A stretch of DNA of 64,000 nt from the NCBI GenBank assembly GCA_019914995.1, contig CM034127.1, forward strand, positions 3,162,001-3,226,000, given 5' to 3'. Below the pieces are notes generated by a model. That model saw only the letters and a list, made by a program, of their open reading frames with translations, was not told the origin of the DNA and did no database searches. This document shows, in pieces, positions 1 to 10,815 of the stretch. A program made the translations under genes and the position numbers. Position 1 is the stretch's first letter. Every line of letters begins with the position of its first letter. Source of the stretch: Acanthochlamys bracteata. Taxonomy: Eukaryota; Streptophyta; Magnoliopsida; Pandanales; Velloziaceae.

Positions 1-1008
1 GAATACAGCAAGATGATCAAAACTATCGATGCTGCCAAAACTGGAAGCTCATATAACATGAAATAAACTGAAGCAACAACTGTAGATAACTCAAAAGAAC
101 CTATTTTACAAAATCAATTCAAGACACTTTGTTAGTCAAGCTATGCTGTTTGCCACATTGTAATGCTCTGGAAAACTTGGTTTGAAAGCATTGGCAGAAA
201 ATTTCAAAAGTGACAAAACAATTCTTGCTGCATACATGAAGCTCCATTGACATCAGCAGTAATGTGGGCATAAATCTTGAAATTTCAGAAAGTTAAAGCC
301 AGAACAGAAACAAACTACATGTTACACGTTGGTCCCTGCTATCAAGGACACAAATCAATGCTGTTGTTAGATACCAGAAAGGAAAGATCAGACACCAACA
401 AGAAAATCTAACCAGTCTAACCAGCAAGCAAGCAGGTTGTCTAAGATGATTCCACAATTCCTCATACCTCCCTGATGTCACTACTTTGACGAAACCAAAA
501 CATACTTTTTTTTATCTTACATTCAAAAACATTCTAGATGTGAACTTCAATCAGCAACAGGATAAAACCTACATATAGTTGATTCCTTATTTCTCCCTCA
601 TGCTTGTAAAGTAAAGCAAATTAAGCAAGCCGCACCCAAAGACATTGCAAATGGGAAGTATTTAAACAATTTGCATCAATTCTGGCCAGTTGAGACATCG
701 CAAAATGACAACCAAAGTTGTGATTTGCAACTACAACATGGATTCAATGCAAACCAAAATATCTATTGCAATCAACATGGCACAAGCAACCCGAAAAAAG
801 ATCTACAAGCACAAGTTGGGGTGGACTTGCCAACAATAGAAATCGTGCAACTATTAAACTACAGTCAGGTGCATAGATCGCATCTGTAGTCAGTAGTCAC
901 CAACAATTACAACACGGATTCTAAGCAAAGCAAAACTTCTAATCACAAGCAACAGAAAGAATGAAAAAAACAACAACAACAAAACACTCACAGAGAAGAA
1001 AACATTAC
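1..1008 (-). other. Probable intron 2 of the FAM10 gene
   Basis: After the donor at 1008-1007 no further exon of the Hip-type gene could be found down to the left edge. The expected acidic, Asp/Glu-rich third exon is not present on the minus strand, so this kilobase reads as intron. Short frames here do not resemble proteins. Confidence 0.5.
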
Positions 1009-1302
1009 CCATGCGCCAGATTTGGGTGATTCGCTACGTCCGTAGGCTGCCGGAGGGAGCTTTGCACCCATGCTACAAAACACACAACGTCAAAAAATAA
1101 AAGAACAAAAAAAAAATCTCAGTAATCACAAGCCAAAAAACCAACGTTTTGAAGGAAAAGTGAAACAGAATTCGATTACAGTTAGTTGATACCTCTCAAG
1201 ATAGTCGCGGAAGAACGAGATCGAGGGATCACTGAGGACAGCAGGGTTCTTGCGACACTCTTCAACAAAAACCTTCAGTTCACGAACTCTCGCCGGGTCC
1301 AT
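1009..1302 (-). CDS. FAM10/HIP family Hsp70-interacting co-chaperone, 5' end only
   Basis: This is the first 57 codons of a Hip (Hsc70-interacting protein)-type co-chaperone. Exon 1 is 1302-1193 and exon 2 is 1072-1009. Exon 1 stops at a GT after 110 nt and exon 2 follows a TTTTGTAG acceptor, restoring a Ser codon across the junction; exon 2 ends in phase 0 before GTAATG. The peptide begins MDPARVRELKVFVEEC and includes SFFRDYLES and GAKLPPAAYG, the conserved N-terminal Hip dimerisation segment of plant proteins such as At4g22670. An in-frame codon stretch continues upstream of the ATG, but family proteins start at this MD. The TPR and C-terminal parts must lie beyond the left edge. Family role (known): assists Hsp70 in the cytosol. 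Identity is confident, the extent is partial. Confidence 0.85.
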
Positions 1303-1539
1303 TTTTCTTCTAGCACCAACTCGATGCAATCGCACACTGGATCGGTAGAGACTGTGTTTTCTAAATTTTCTTTTCAATCGATCTAAGAATGGAAAGAAGA
1401 AGAAAATATACGGACGCTGATTGATGTGGCTTTTTAATAAGTTTCAGTGATCTTTTATCCGAGTAAAGACGCTTCGAGAGGGAAGGTGTTTCTAGTAGCT
1501 TCGTATTACGAAGGTCTCGAACAGTCAGACTCAAGTTGC

Positions 1540-1632
1540 GTGTAAATGGGCCGCAGGGTAGGCGTGAATGGGCTTCATAGACTGCAGGCTCAGTGCACTG
1601 CCACGGAACGTGTTCATTTGGCCCATTTACAC
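1540..1632. promoter_or_regulatory. Site II (TGGGCC/GGCCCA) inverted pair upstream of FAM10
   Basis: TGGGCC at 1547-1552 and GGCCCA at 1620-1625 lie inside a perfect 13-bp inverted repeat (1540-1552 and 1620-1632), 240-330 bp upstream of the FAM10 start. A 10-bp palindrome CAGTGCACTG sits between them at 1591-1600. Site II elements are known TCP-type promoter motifs in plant housekeeping genes; their role here is inferred from motif and position only. Confidence 0.45.
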
Positions 1633-4165
1633 CCACAGTCTGTCACAGTCATTCATGACTCGTGAGATCCAGCCAGCTGTAGGTAGAGGATTCATTGTTT
1701 AGTATTGTTTTAAAAAAGTAACTCTGTTTCTTAAGGAAAGATTTCCAGAAAATCTTCTTAAAGAAAGGGGAAAATTTTAATTAACGTAATTAACAAGTGG
1801 ATATTGGAGAATAGTATTCTTTCAGAATTGTTCTTCAGTAAGACAAACCGTTCCTCCCTCGGCAATCGAGTCCTGGTTGCAACGGTGATAGTGATATCAG
1901 GTTCTCAGTTCTGATCACTTCCCATGGAAGGACAACAAGGAGCTTCTGCGACATGGGCTCATTAGGACCTTGATCCTGTGGCACTTCTATGTTTCTGATC
2001 TATGTATATGAGCATCCCCCGTTTGAGCTTAAATATCTGAGATTAACCACCTGAGATTAACCTTTGAAATCGTTTGGTCTGTACAATGGGATCTGCATAG
2101 CAAACATGAGGTGCTATCAATATCGTTTTTGCTGTTGTTGATAAACTATTATAATTTTTTATTTGTTAATAATATCACTGCAATGATATATAAGATTCTA
2201 AGTTTTCTAATTAATAACCAATTAATTTTAAAATGTACTTCCCAGTTTTTAACATGGCATAAGAGTCTAGTGCCAGAGCTTCCTCCTTCTTAAACGAGAT
2301 TCATTCCTTTGATAGAGGTCTCTATTTTGTAAAGAGAATTCAAACATTCATCCCTCGGAAAGAAGGTTTCGGCCCCTTAAAAAGTTCTTTTACGTAAACA
2401 AAATGCTCAAATATTATAATACTATATTAGTTTATAATATAATTATGTACTATTATATAAAATTTGAGCTCTCTGTTTTTGTAACTTATTAAATTTACGT
2501 TATAGACTCTGATTTTTAATGGTTGTCGCCGAAGGTATGGCAACGGTTCCCGCCTATCAAGATAAGGTCGAGCTATACATGGCACAAATTCCAAGAAGTT
2601 TCGATGGAGTCGGTGTAGCTCCTTAACTTTGGCTCCATGCCTGGCCGATGACGGTATCTTGCAGATTTGCACATTGTAGTACACCGTCATCTACTTGTTC
2701 TTCTTGTTAGTCTCTGGCCTTCCTTGTGTTGATTGATGGATTGATCTTGGCTTTTGACTCCGTTACATAGAATCAATACAAATCGGGTAACCATTTCCAG
2801 AGCAATTCCATCTTGAATAAGTTTATTCCTCCCACACAGTTACACCCACTTCCTCTGCAATATGGTAAACTTTTCTTCTCTCAACTAGCTAAGATTGTAC
2901 TGGACTAGAACATGGAAGCAAACGGTTGCTTACGTACAAAATTTGAGATAAGCAATGTCATATATTTTTTAAATCATCAAAGTTCTTCTTTCTAAATAAT
3001 ATGGGAGTATCACATTTTTGACAGACTTCACTTTGACGGCAGCAGAGTGCCCTTAACACTTATAACAATTTGTGAGCAACTTTCATAAACCCATTCAGAT
3101 TATAGACTTGCCTAGGGAGACGTGTAAATATGTTTTATATAATACTATAAAAATTTATTAAAGTATACGAAAAATTAAAATTAAAAAATTTAGAAAAACA
3201 AAACTACATGCTCTATATCATTTTTTTATGAAAAAATGCTGATACACCTAAAAGTAATATTCGTATTACTTTTAAACAATCATCAGCGTATAATTTCTAT
3301 TCACAAGTAGTACATTTTTGGTCAGATAAGTTCACGGGCATTGACGCTCCACTTTGAAATCCATTCATTCATTGAACAAACCCTTCTTCGCGCTGCACGG
3401 CTCAGTTATTACATCGCCTTCGCGCCAACCGTACTGTTTTTACTAGCTTGTTGTTCCACTGGGTCCCACTTAAGCCGCGAAAGATCTCGAAACCCATGAC
3501 GACTTTCGCTTCCATTGTCCCTCCGTCTCAACTCCATCTATCCTTATTCTACACCCTATTAAATGTTGCTTTCAAAATGCTAATTGTCAGCACTGCTTTA
3601 AGTTGTTCCACAGGGTTAGTGTAAGCAATAGAGCGAGTCCACTCACTGCACCTCACACACACAGCACAGAAGATCCGTCCGCCTGTTTCTTTTATCCTTC
3701 CTCGATAAAATCCCGCGTCAATTGTGAAAAAGAGAGGAAAAAGTAAATTAAAAAAAATCAAAACTCCGCCCTGGATCTCTGACAAATCGAAACACTTTCC
3801 CTTTCCAATTCCAAAAATAACCGTCAGATCTGATCACGACGGTAGATTTCCTCTCTTCCTCACTCGAAGAAACCCTAGAATCGTCCATTCCCACTTTTTC
3901 TTACTCTCTCTCTCCTCTTCCCTGCCGCCCCTTCCCATTCTATCTCAAGATTTCTTCGATTATCACACGCCGTGAAGGTCGTCCTTCAAGATTTTCATTA
4001 CATCATTTGGTGATTTTGGTTATATTTTGCGTTATGGCGGCTTGTTTCGGGCGAATGTTTTGATTGATTGATTGAAGGATTGGAATCATTTTGTTTTACT
4101 ATCCCGAGGAAAAGGCAGAGATAGGTACCGGGGTGTTACCCTTGCGGGCCGCGCCGCCGGCGCCG
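1633..4165. other. Intergenic DNA plus leader of the EPCR2-like gene
   Basis: AT-rich spacer between divergent genes. Around 2520-2690 the base composition is more gene-like and short frames exist on both strands, but I recognise no family. From about 3360 the sequence becomes C/T-rich, and 3880-3960 contains CT-rich tracts typical of plant promoters or leaders, so the transcription start of the downstream gene probably lies between 3750 and 3950. Confidence 0.4.
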
Positions 4166-7100
4166 ATGCCGTCGGTCGGCACTAGGCGATCGACTCGGGT
4201 GTTCGTGCCGAAAACTGTTACGAAGACTGTGACGAGACGTTCCACACGTTCGATCCGGTCGGAGAAAGCCGGTGAGCTTCTGAGGGCTATCGACGGCGGT
4301 GCCGAAGACTCATCGACGGAGCTGCCATGGCTCGGACCGGATTCGCCCGAAACCTGTTCCGGTGAGCACCATCTCGGGCGAGAGACTTCGGCGAATGCCC
4401 CGCTGGAGAAAAGAATGTATGGGATCGTTTATTTTCGGAAACGCCGCCGTAATCGGTCATCGACGGAACAATCATCTTCAGGAGCTGATGGCGAAACTAA
4501 GTATGGAAAAGTTTTTACCAGGAATAAACAGAGGAAGAAAGCCAAGGTTTCTTTTTTGGTAGAAGAAACAGAAGAAGATGTGATCTTGGTTTCGGAATCT
4601 GGAAAGAGGATTGAAAGAAATGTCGGAATTTGGGAAAGGGATCTCTGGCTTGGATCTGGGGAACCAGTGGCTCTTGCAGTGCTTGTGGAGTTACCAATGA
4701 ATGGTTGTTCGGGCATTTTTAGTCGGTTTCTTGCGTCCGTGGTCAGGTGGATGAGAACTGCTGGGGCAAGGTTGGCCGATTTTGTCAGATTTTTGCGGGC
4801 TGGTCCTCTTCCTGGTGTGTTCTCCATGCATAGGATTGATTTTCTGCTGCTTCGGCGCCAGAGAGATGTAAGCTTCTTGTGCTTCTTCTTTTCTTCCTTC
4901 ATGTTTTGTAAATTTTGCCATGGTGTTTAGTTTATAGATCCGGTTTTCATGGAACTTTTTCCTCTGCATATTGCAGACTCTTTTCTCTTCAGTTTCCCGA
5001 TCTACTCGTGGAGTTTGCATTTTGGATGAGACAAGGCAGTCTGTTCCGATGTTGTCAGTTGATTTTGCAGCAATACCATTCTATTTCAAGAGCTTGCATT
5101 TGGTTCTAGGTGTCCATTCCATTCTCCGTTCCTCTACCTCATTTCATACTCTTTCACGATATGCAAGTGATCCAGATAATCCTTGTGAGTGCGGTGATCA
5201 GTATGAGGATTCTGAGATTGAGGAAGAGGATTCAAAATCTTCAGAAACATCGTCAGGAGCCAAAGTTGATGTATATGTAAACCTTTCTGTTGGAAAGAGT
5301 GATGCCTCCGGCATCATCAAGACATCTGAATCATTCCCTGCTGCATTTTTGGACAACGTAAAGTCACTAAAAAATCCTCAGCATAAGGAAAAAGGTCTCG
5401 CAGTACACTTGTCCAACTCTTCGTTTCTGAACTCTGTGGAGCCTATCCATGTAAAGCCTCTTGGTTTTAGAGACAGTGATTTCCTCCGTCTCAGGAAAGA
5501 GCTCAATGATGCATCCTCCCCTCTTTGGTCGTACCACAAGCACAGGAAGTCCTCAAAGAAAACCCCTATTGAAAGAATCAAGGAGCTTAAGGCTGCTTTG
5601 GCAGAGGTAAAACAGAACATTGACAGGATGACTTGTCATGCAAACATCTTGGTTATTGATTCTGATCGATGCTGGAGGGAGGAAATGGCCGATGTTATCT
5701 TGGAATCTGCAGGTTCTAATCAATGGCGTATTGCAGTGAAGACACAGGGGTCAGCTCGGTACACATTTAAACCACAGGAGATGCGGCCAAGTGTTGTAAA
5801 TCGGTTCACGCATGCCTATATGTGGTCTGTGGAAGATGGTTGGAAACTTGAGTTTGTTGATCGATGGGATTGGCTTGTGTTTAAGGAGATGCATACTGAA
5901 TGCCGTCAACGGAATGCACGAGTTGCTCCGGTCAAGGTTATACCAATTCCTGGTGTTACTGAGGTTTCTGGCTATAGAAAAGCTACATATTCCTCCTTCA
6001 AGCGCCCACAAGCTTATATTCATGTTGCAGGAGATGAGGTCGAAAGAGCTTTGAAGAGTGATATTGCTTACTATGATATGGACTCTGGAGATGAGGAATG
6101 GCTTGATTATTTGAATGCCAGTTTTGTTGATGAGAATCATTCCTCATGTCTTCTTTCTGAAGAGGATTTTGAGAAGATGATGTTTTCTTTTGAGAAGGAA
6201 GGTTATGTCCGTCCTGATGAGCCTGTTAGCAAGGAAAGGGCTCTTGACCTCTGTGAAAATTTGGGGAAAAGGGATGTAGTAACAGCTGTATATGGTTATT
6301 GGTTAAAGAAAAGGAGTAAAAAACGTTCCGGTGGTGTACCTTTGGTTCGGATATTTCAGGTACTTGTTGTCTGATTTGTTCTTATGGTTGTGAATGTACC
6401 AAATTGCTTTTTGTTAGACAACATTTTTGGATAGATTCTCCGGTTTCTTTTTTCTTTTTTAATACATGAAACAGTAGTTCTGTTGATAGATAGTTCCATG
6501 ACTTAAGCTTATTCTTATTAGAAACATATTTCATGAGCTTTCTATCATATCATTTACTTTTATGCAGTTTGATTTAAAAGAACGGGGTGGGCATGCAATC
6601 CTTGTAAAAGGCTAAACTGTTCATTATTTTGACTTAAGCTGTGCCTGTATTTTTGCAATTAAATCTTAGGATATTTGGCCTCTACTTGGTTACTGTGCAT
6701 TTAGCAGGTTACTATATACCTGAGCAGGGCCCAGTGTAGAGTAGGAGTTCAATTGAAGTAGGTGGCCTTGAATTAGGTAGTAACTTGTGCATCTTGTGAA
6801 CTTCCATGTATCTGAGCATGACAAATGTAGAATATAAAGTTCACCTTGGAGTGACATGGAATGTTACCTCTGTTATGAATGTAAAAGTTCTTCTGATCCT
6901 TTTCTTTATACATGAATTTGCTGCTGACATCTACTGTAGCCAAATGTTCTTGTTCTCTTCATTTTTTAGAAGATATTCTTATGTTTTAATACTTACCAGA
7001 CTCCAGCACCAAGGCGGCCTCTACCGACAACTACACCTTTTCTACGCAAGAAGAGGTCATTTAAAAGGCAGCGCAGTCAGGTTGGAGGAGGCAAATCGGA

Positions 7101-8047
7101 TTATATTCTGCAAGGTATACTTACTTTTTACATTTGGTAGCCCTTTATCTGTAATGATTATACCGATTTTAGGGTTCACATTTGATAGCCTTGATTTGTA
7201 ATGACTATACTAAATTAGGATCTTTGAGTAGTTCGAGTCGATATTATATTCAATTTTATGTTATGGAGAAATTTTCTAACTTATTGATTATATACATCAT
7301 TCTGCTTGTCATGGTCCGACGCTTCAACTATGTATAATAGCTTTTTGGCAGATATTAATCATGTAATGGTGGTTGATGGTTATAAGGTTGTAAATGCCCT
7401 GTATCTTATTATTATTGCATTATTGATGCACAGTTGGGCTTATTTATTAAAGAAAATACATGTTAGAGTATAGTCCCTTGAGACTTATGCATTCCGGTTG
7501 GTTGGTTCCTTAGACTGAAATTATTAATTTATCATGGTGACTGGTTCCTTTTATTTACTTTCTGTTTTTCTTGCTTGTTAATTTAGTAGTCATCTAAATA
7601 CATTAGATATTTCATGGGAATATGCTATTCGTAATCTAGTTCTTTAAGGTTTTTGAAAAGTAGGTTTAGCAGATTGTGTGCTACTTTCCTGGCATAACAT
7701 GCATTGAAGTTAAATTTGGTTTGTGTGGTCCTCAGTGATTTATGCATTTGAGTTCAGTTTTTGGTGTTGATATTCTTGATTTATTAGTCAAATTGGATGT
7801 GAGGTTAATGTCTTCTGCTTATTGTGAATGTCCAGATTTGGCGGTTGAGGAGACCAAGCAACGGGTGCAAGAAGCGGAAATTTCTGCCAAAAAAGCTGTG
7901 GAGTCTGCAGTACTTCTGCGTAGTAAGGCCCAAACTCTTATGCAGAAAGCTGATCTTGCAGTTTATAAGTCAGTAATGGCTCTTAAGATGGCTGAGGCTC
8001 TTTGCATCTCTGAATCAGAGGATCTTGCTTCAATCATTCTGGATTGA
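4166..8047 (+). CDS. Enhancer of polycomb-related protein (EPCR2-like, PEAT complex)
   Basis: Four exons: 4166-4867, 4977-6359, 7000-7114 and 7836-8047, joined in phases 0, 0 and 1, giving 803 residues. The start is the ATG of MPSVGTRRSTRVFVPKTV, matching the conserved N-terminus of plant enhancer-of-polycomb-like proteins; a frame continues upstream but has no ATG. Residues about 440-530 (DRCWREEMADVILESAG, then GWKLEFVDRWDWLVF) form a Tudor-like segment. The EPL-type core follows, with SFKRPQAYIHVAGDE, SGDEEWLDYLN and YGYWLKKRSKK. The last exon is an Ala/Lys-rich helix. Family knowledge: Arabidopsis EPCR1 (At4g32620) and EPCR2 (At5g04670) belong to the nuclear PEAT complex, with PWWP, ARID and TRB proteins, and act in chromatin silencing. 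The length is nearer the shorter EPCR2. The family assignment is strong; the exact paralogue is inferred. Confidence 0.88.
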
Positions 8048-8480
8048 GACTGAAGCTGAGATGGTGTAAATAACCACTAAGGCTTGATTACCTTATCTAG
8101 CTTTTGGTCATTGAGAAATGTCAAGTGGCGGTTGCGGAGTGGTTATTGTTGCCGATTTGGAGCTACAGGGCTGTTTTTAAAAGCCATTTTTGAATTGGGC
8201 TTCGCTAACGCTTGCACATAGAAACTGTAATTTTGTATAAAGTGATAGATTGGATAGTTCTTTTGTTTTCTTTTTATTATTATTTTTTTTTCAAGAATTT
8301 ATATCATGCCCGTGAGATTGTACATTACCAAACTCTGTGTTTCTCACAGATGAAAAGGGGAAGATAGAAAAGTAAGAAAGCCTTCACAGTAGGCACTCTA
8401 TTTGTGCGCCAAATTTCCCTTTTCAACTTACCAGTTTGCCTGAGATATTTAAGTTTGATTATGTTGGACCGATAGCCTGG

Positions 8481-8673
8481 GTATGGGATCAATAAGCAAT
8501 CTCTGATAAAATTGTTTGGCAAGTGCTCCGAGATTTAAACATATTGATTTAGAATCGAGTTCGTAGGCCGGGTTTTTATATTGGCACATCTAGCTTGAAT
8601 TTTGCTTTCTCATACTGCAGATCCGGAGCACTTGCCAAACAATTTTATCAGAGATTGCTTATTGATCCCATAC
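8481..8673. repeat. 50-bp perfect inverted repeat with 93-bp spacer
   Basis: Positions 8481-8530 are the exact reverse complement of 8624-8673, with no mismatch over 50 bp. The right arm ends 29 bp before the ATG of the downstream PPR gene, and the left arm lies in the 3' flank of the EPCR2-like gene. Transcribed through, it would form a 50-bp stem. No transposon-like terminal sequence or target duplication is evident at the outer ends. Confidence 0.95.
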
Positions 8674-8702
8674 ACGGTCACTTTCCCTCCGAAACTCTCA
8701 TA

Positions 8703-10322
8703 ATGCTTGCATCTCCACTCTACACCCTGCCTACCTCCCTCCAACTTTATCCCACCATCTCCCTTGGTTGCAAGAAGAGAAGGAAGAAAAACAGAGACCA
8801 CTTTCCACAACTCCCCAAATCCAACAACAACAGAAGCAACCTCTCCTACCCCAAATCCTCTCCAACCCCTGTGTTCATTTCTCCTTCCGTCAATCCACGG
8901 ACGCCTCTGACCTCTGACGAAGCCCTCGACCGTGCCCTCATCTCTCTGCAATCCACCCTTGCCCGTGGCATCCGTGTTGACGATTCAATATTCTCTTCAA
9001 TCCTCGACGCCTGTGCGCGGTCTCGCTCTCGCCACCATGTCTTTCTTCTCCGCTCCCTCATTCCTTCTCGTCTCATTAATTCTAGCTCCAATATATCTTC
9101 CAAACTTCTTCACCTGTACTCTTCTTGTGGGCTCTTACAGAACGCCCACGAATTGTTTGATAGAATGCCTCGCAGAAATAAAAGCGTTTTTGCATGGAAT
9201 TCCCTGATTTCTGGGTATGTGGAATCTGGCCACTATGAGGATGCTATGGCGCTTTATTTCCAGATGGAGGAGGAGGGCATGGAGCCGGACAGGTTCACCT
9301 TCCCAAGAGCTCTTAAAGCTTGTGCAGGAATTGGTTCTGTGGCTGTTGGCCAGGCTGTCCATCAGCATGCTGTCCACTGTGGCTTTGGTACTGACCCCTT
9401 TGTCCTCAATGCGCTTGTTGATATGTATTCGAAATGTGGTGATATCATCCGTTCTCGGCAAGTCTTTGACAGAATTCCTCAACGAGATGTAGTGTCATGG
9501 AACTCCATGATTGCGGGTTATATCAGGCATGAGCTTTTATTTGAAGCAGTGCAGTGCTTCAGAGCAATGGTGAGAGACGGTTGTGAGCCTGATTCAGTCA
9601 CTGTGTCGACGCTTCTTGCTGTGTCATCATTGTTACCCACAAAGGTGGGGCTGGAGATTCATGGATGGGTACTTCGACGAGGACTTCAGCATCATATCTC
9701 AGTATCCAACTCGTTGATACGTATGTACTCTGCAAGCAGCCAGCTTAGTTGTGCAACCATGATTTTTGAGTCGATAGTAGAAAAGGATTTGGTTTCTTGG
9801 AACACCATCATTTTGGCTCACCAGAGGAATTATGAAGCAGTCATGATATTTCACCAAATGATAGATTCTGGGTTCGTGCCGGATCAGGTGACATTTGTGT
9901 CATTGCTCTCTGCTTGCGCTAAACTTGGGCTAGTGGAAGATGGCAAGAGGTTTTTTGAGATGATGGAGAAGTATGGAATCAAACCAAGCATGGAACACTA
10001 TGGCTGTATGGTGAATTTGCTAGGACGAGCAGGTTCAATCGATGCAGCATATGGATTGGTAGTGAAACAGATGCCTTTTGATGGTGGACCAACTGTATGG
10101 GGAGCTTTGCTCCATGCTTGTTACGTTCACGGTAATGTTGAGATTGGAGAGATTGCTGCAGAGAAACTTTTCGAGTTGGAACCAGACAATGAGCACAACT
10201 TCATCTTGCTGATGAGGATATATGAGAAAGCAGGGAGGACAGCTGGGGTAGAGAAGGTAAGAAGAATGATGCGAGTGAGAGGAATGCATGCCCATGGTAT
10301 GGTTGTGCACAGGTCACTCTAA
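8703..10322 (+). CDS. Pentatricopeptide repeat protein, OTP70-like
   Basis: Single-exon gene of 539 residues. The chosen start is the first ATG (MLASPLYTLPTSLQ); the frame is open upstream but without ATG. The Ser/Arg/Pro-rich first 60 residues look like a plastid transit peptide. PLS-class repeats follow, with signatures such as VFAWNSLISGYVESG, GMEPDRFTFPRALKACA, DVVSWNSMIAGY and DLVSWNTIILAH. The C-terminus has an E-type extension (GPTVWGALLHACYVHGN, LFELEPDNEHNF) and no DYW domain. This E-region wording closely matches my memory of Arabidopsis At4g25270 (OTP70), a plastid protein required for rpoC1 intron splicing. PPR-E membership is certain; OTP70 orthology is likely. The 50-bp inverted repeat lies directly upstream. 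Confidence 0.85.
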   Translation: MLASPLYTLPTSLQLYPTISLGCKKRRKKNRDHFPQLPKSNNNRSNLSYPKSSPTPVFISPSVNPRTPLTSDEALDRALISLQSTLARGIRVDDSIFSSILDACARSRSRHHVFLLRSLIPSRLINSSSNISSKLLHLYSSCGLLQNAHELFDRMPRRNKSVFAWNSLISGYVESGHYEDAMALYFQMEEEGMEPDRFTFPRALKACAGIGSVAVGQAVHQHAVHCGFGTDPFVLNALVDMYSKCGDIIRSRQVFDRIPQRDVVSWNSMIAGYIRHELLFEAVQCFRAMVRDGCEPDSVTVSTLLAVSSLLPTKVGLEIHGWVLRRGLQHHISVSNSLIRMYSASSQLSCATMIFESIVEKDLVSWNTIILAHQRNYEAVMIFHQMIDSGFVPDQVTFVSLLSACAKLGLVEDGKRFFEMMEKYGIKPSMEHYGCMVNLLGRAGSIDAAYGLVVKQMPFDGGPTVWGALLHACYVHGNVEIGEIAAEKLFELEPDNEHNFILLMRIYEKAGRTAGVEKVRRMMRVRGMHAHGMVVHRSL

Positions 10323-10815
10323 ATGGGTTTTGCAAGCTTAAGATGAAGACTTGCACGGTTGCACCTGATGTACTCAAGCACTAACGTTTAATCATGGAAC
10401 AGTACTGCGATGGCTAGAGCTTTGGAATAACTTCGAGGACGAGAAATAGGATACCGGTGGGGCATCAAATCTGTAGCAATTCTGCTGGGGGAATGTGAAT
10501 TTTAGAAACTGAATGGCGTTCAAAATTTGACAATAACATATTATTCAAACAATCTCTGATCCATTGTTTAGTCTCAGTTTTCTTCAATCCCTCCCAGTCC
10601 TGCTTTTTCCATTTGCATATTAACTTGTAATACCACGCAGACAGGCTAATACACTTGTCACGGTAACAACTGAAAATAAGCAAAATTGTCAAGCAGAAGA
10701 ATGGTCTCGAAATAGCTGAAGGGCTAATTGTTTCATGATATAATGCTGCTCGCTGATACTAATAAATTCATTGGAAGTGCTCTTTCTGTACATCTTCCAC
10801 ATGATCTATATACAT
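10323..10815. other. Convergent 3' flanks of the PPR and Ycf20-like genes
   Basis: Spacer between two genes that point at each other; it should hold both 3'UTRs and poly(A) sites. No further coding sequence was seen. Confidence 0.6.

Noticed and set aside
2427-2690. 87-codon minus-strand frame with Arg/His-rich wording
   Set aside because: Both strands look slightly gene-like but no domain or consistent exon structure could be found.
4287-5020. Long minus-strand frames opposite the EPCR2-like first exon
   Set aside because: They are shadows of the real plus-strand exon; composition and lack of family similarity argue against coding.
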